The notes beneath the pieces are model-generated. The model saw only the letters and a list, made by a program, of their open reading frames with translations, made no database searches and was not told where the DNA came from. Shown in pieces: positions 7,637 to 9,536 of a DNA stretch of 9,536 nt. Both the position numbers and the translations under genes were made by a program. Position 1 is the first letter of the stretch. Every line of letters begins with the position of its first letter. Source of the stretch: Acidobacteriaceae bacterium (lineage in GTDB: Bacteria > Acidobacteriota > Terriglobia > Terriglobales > Acidobacteriaceae); contig PKXI01000167.1 of the NCBI GenBank assembly GCA_003133425.1, positions 1,875-11,410 on the forward strand, written 5' to 3'.

Positions 7637-7670
7637 GTCATCCTGAGCGGGCAACGCGAGTCGAAGGACC
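7637..7670. repeat. CATCCTGAGC...CGAAGGACCTG dispersed repeat
   Basis: The stretch opens GTCATCCTGAGCG and ends GAGTCGAAGGACCTG. Its complement (CCTTCGACTCG...GCTCAGGATGAC) is a sequence I recognise as a very common intergenic repeat in Acidobacteriota and other phyla. TCCT/AGGA and GCG/CGC can pair to a weak stem. Confidence 0.6.
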
Positions 7671-7705
7671 TGCGGTTGCCTTTCGTTTCTGAGCGAACTT
7701 CGATT

Positions 7706-7755
7706 GGGTGCCCCATCCTCGTGACGTTTTTGTTTTTGTCGCTAAGGTGGGGTAG
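7706..7755. repeat. GTGCCCCA-type hairpin repeat, copy 3 (degenerate)
   Basis: The left arm GGGTGCCCCATCC (7706-7718) is identical to copy 1. CCCCA (7711-7715) pairs with TGGGG (7748-7752). Inside, GTGAC (7721-7725) pairs with GTCGC (7738-7742) with one wobble, but the arms between are interrupted by mismatches and the loop is T-rich. It reads as a decayed member. Confidence 0.65.
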
Positions 7756-7783
7756 CATGCACCAAGTTCTCAAAAGACAATAC

Positions 7784-7820
7784 GGGTGCCCCAGGTCTCG
7801 CTTCTGAGACCTGGGATTCC
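7784..7820. repeat. GTGCCCCA-type hairpin repeat, copy 4
   Basis: CCCAGGTCTC (7790-7799) pairs perfectly with GAGACCTGGG (7806-7815) around a GCTTCT loop. The conserved C-A mismatch (7789/7816) and GGGTG left flank tie it to copies 1 and 2, though the inner stem is wholly different. It lies just downstream of the arabinofuranosidase stop and could mark that transcript's 3' end; no T-run follows. Confidence 0.75.
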
Positions 7821-7829
7821 AAGCAACAC

Positions 7830-9491
7830 CTACCCCAACTCCACCTCAATCTTCACCACCGAAGCCGGCGGGAACGTAAAGCCCAACGACCCACCCCGCA
7901 CAGCAACCTCCGCCGTCCGCGTCTTTACTTGGTCCGGCAGCTCCAGCGTATTGTGCGCGTGGATATCACTCTCGCCCACAACCCACGCCTTCGCGCTCAA
8001 TGGCTTCGCCCCGCGCACAACAATCTCCGCCTCGCGCCCCTGGCTTACATCCGTGTTCGCCGCAGTCAGCGTCAGCGTCTTGCCCTTAAGCGAGGCCGAT
8101 CCCTTCAATCCTGCGAAAGTTGCCGGCTTGCCGTCGCGGTCATAGCGCGCCTCAGGTGCAGAGAACTCCGTACGCAGCGATGTTCCGCCCTGGTGCGCCG
8201 CATACATCTCGAACACGTTGAACACCGGCGTAGTGGCAAACTTGTCGCCATGGCTCAAGAAGATCGAGTTGAGGCAGTTCACCAACTGCGCGCAGGCCGC
8301 CATGCCCACTTTGTCCGCATGCCGATTGAATATATCCAGCGACAGAGCGGTCATTACAGCATCGCGGACTGTGATCTGCTGACCCAGCAACTGCTCCGGT
8401 GAATTCTCGGTGCCGGGCTTGTACCATGGTCCATACTCGTCCACCACAAGCTTCACTTTGTGGGCCAGATCGAACTGCCCGAGCGCGGTCCAATGGTCCA
8501 GGATGACGTTCTCAATGCGAGCGGTCTCCCTGCACAACTCGTACCAGTCAATCGGATCGAACTTCAGCGCGTCGCCCATGCCCACGCCCCACTGCTCCGT
8601 CTTGCCACGCGAAAGATTCCACGCATAGTGGTGCACGCTCAATCCCCACACACCATGCATATCGTGGCTCGGCTGGCCGTGCAGCAGCTTATTGAAGAAG
8701 CCGCGCGTCCAGGCCTGTTCGTCGCTGTTCGGCCCCGACGCCACAAACCTGAGCGGCACCCCATAGCTCGGAACCCACGTCGTATACCGCTTGTACTCGA
8801 TCGCGTAGTCTTCGGGATCAAAGTTGCCGCCGCAACCCCAGCTCTCATTGCCCACGCCCCAATAACGCACGTTGTAGGGATCCGGCGTGCCGTCGGCCTC
8901 CCGCGCCTCAGCCAGCGTCGTCGTACCACGCGGCGAGTTGCAATACTCCACCCAACGGTCGAAGTCCATCGGTGTCAGGCTGCGCACATTGGCGGCGATA
9001 TAGGGCTCCGCACCGCTCAGCTTGCAAAAGCGCACAAAGTCGTCGGTGCCAAACGTGTTCGGATCGAAGACCTGCGGAATGTTCTGCTTCTGAAGCGCCG
9101 CCGGAAATTGGTCTGTCCAGAAATTGGTCCGCCGCGGACGCTTCTCTTTTGGCCCGATGCCATCGCGCCAGTCGTAGCTGTCGGCAAAGCAGCCGCCAGG
9201 CCAGCGCACCATGGGTGCCTTTATTGCTCGCATCTTGTCAATCAGCGCCGAACGCAGTCCGTGCTGGTTGGCAATCTTCGACCCCTCGCCCACATAAATA
9301 CCGTCGTAGATCACCGATCCCAGATGTTCGGTAAAGTGTCCATAGATCTCGGGCGCAATGGTGCCGATCGGCTCGTCTACCAAAATCTCAACGTGGCTGT
9401 CTGCCTGCTGCGCCAACGCTCCGCGCCGTCCAAAAACAAGCGCCGTCGCTGCCGTCGCTCCTGCTGCCTTCAAAAAGATTCGCCGTTCCAT
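7830..9491 (-). CDS. Tat-exported alpha-L-arabinofuranosidase (GH51)
   Basis: This enzyme is predicted to remove terminal alpha-L-arabinofuranosyl residues from plant arabinan, arabinoxylan or arabinogalactan by the retaining mechanism. The 553-residue product starts MERRIFLKAAG, which fits the twin-arginine motif RRxFLK, followed by an alanine-rich segment and a likely cut after A-L-A (residue 27). Next come GH51 landmarks: IYGHFTEHLG (about 49-58), VRWPGGCFADSYDW (95-108), the acid/base Glu216 in GVGNESWG, HHYAWN (287-292), and the nucleophile Glu352 in VVDEYGPW. The final third is a beta-sandwich, ending in a short region rich in valine. I chose the ATG at 9491 because AAGGAG lies 6 nt upstream and the Tat motif is then placed correctly; an ATG at 9509 would add six residues. 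The gene points toward the transglutaminase gene and is not part of that cassette. The rest of any sugar-use operon would lie beyond the right edge. Confidence 0.95.
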   Translation of the reverse strand: MERRIFLKAAGATAATALVFGRRGALAQQADSHVEILVDEPIGTIAPEIYGHFTEHLGSVIYDGIYVGEGSKIANQHGLRSALIDKMRAIKAPMVRWPGGCFADSYDWRDGIGPKEKRPRRTNFWTDQFPAALQKQNIPQVFDPNTFGTDDFVRFCKLSGAEPYIAANVRSLTPMDFDRWVEYCNSPRGTTTLAEAREADGTPDPYNVRYWGVGNESWGCGGNFDPEDYAIEYKRYTTWVPSYGVPLRFVASGPNSDEQAWTRGFFNKLLHGQPSHDMHGVWGLSVHHYAWNLSRGKTEQWGVGMGDALKFDPIDWYELCRETARIENVILDHWTALGQFDLAHKVKLVVDEYGPWYKPGTENSPEQLLGQQITVRDAVMTALSLDIFNRHADKVGMAACAQLVNCLNSIFLSHGDKFATTPVFNVFEMYAAHQGGTSLRTEFSAPEARYDRDGKPATFAGLKGSASLKGKTLTLTAANTDVSQGREAEIVVRGAKPLSAKAWVVGESDIHAHNTLELPDQVKTRTAEVAVRGGSLGFTFPPASVVKIEVELG

Positions 9492-9497
9492 AGCTTG

Positions 9498-9503
9498 CTC
9501 CTT
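9498..9503 (-). promoter_or_regulatory. Ribosome binding site of the arabinofuranosidase gene
   Basis: AAGGAG on the minus strand lies 6 nt before the ATG at 9491. It lies inside the reading frame that would start at 9509, which argues for the shorter protein. Confidence 0.8.
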
Positions 9504-9536
9504 GCACATTTGTTCCGCTATTGCTTCGGCAAATAA

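Larger units (their letters stand above)
7538..7829. other. Convergent intergenic region built from short repeats
   Basis: The region lies between the stops of the transglutaminase gene and the arabinofuranosidase gene. It holds no credible gene. Roughly half of it is four repeat units: three GTGCCCCA-type hairpins and one CATCCTGAGC-type element. The last hairpin ends 9 bp before the arabinofuranosidase stop codon on the other strand. Confidence 0.7.

Noticed and set aside
8460..9536. Long plus-strand open frame opposite the GH51 gene
   Set aside because: Same reasoning: the minus strand carries a well-supported enzyme with both catalytic glutamates, and this frame has no recognisable product.

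Overview
The window is about 60% GC and gene-dense. It most resembles an Acidobacteriota chromosome (Terriglobia-like). That rests on short intergenic repeats I associate with that group (hairpins opening GTGCCCCA, a GGGCTTTAGCCC palindrome, a CATCCTGAGC element), on a secreted S15 peptidase and a Tat-exported GH51 arabinofuranosidase, and on codon use. No rRNA, tRNA, CRISPR array, integrase or transposase gene is visible, so the phylum is an inference.

Layout. Minus strand, 1-1883: a secreted X-Pro dipeptidyl-peptidase/CocE-type hydrolase that runs off the left edge a few residues before its expected end. A 267-bp divergent spacer follows, then a plus-strand block: a glutamine synthetase family protein (2151-3581), a 368-bp gap carrying one hairpin repeat, a circularly permuted ATP-grasp protein (3950-5410), an alpha-E domain protein (5443-6405), two small palindromes, and a transglutaminase-like protein (6548-7537). 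The convergent spacer 7538-7829 is packed with repeats. The window closes with a minus-strand, Tat-exported GH51 alpha-L-arabinofuranosidase (7830-9491).

How the genes may work together. The ATP-grasp, alpha-E and transglutaminase-like genes form a cassette that recurs in many bacteria and is predicted to make or attach peptide/amide bonds; its substrate is unknown to me. The upstream glutamine synthetase homologue has a full catalytic residue set but lacks the usual adenylylation loop and has an unusual C-terminus. It may simply supply glutamine, or it may act as an amidoligase for the cassette. The peptidase and arabinofuranosidase look like independent extracytoplasmic degradative enzymes.

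The most interesting points are the synthetase-plus-cassette neighbourhood, a four-copy hairpin family whose inner stems differ in sequence yet keep pairing, and a transglutaminase that ends in a polyglutamine tail.
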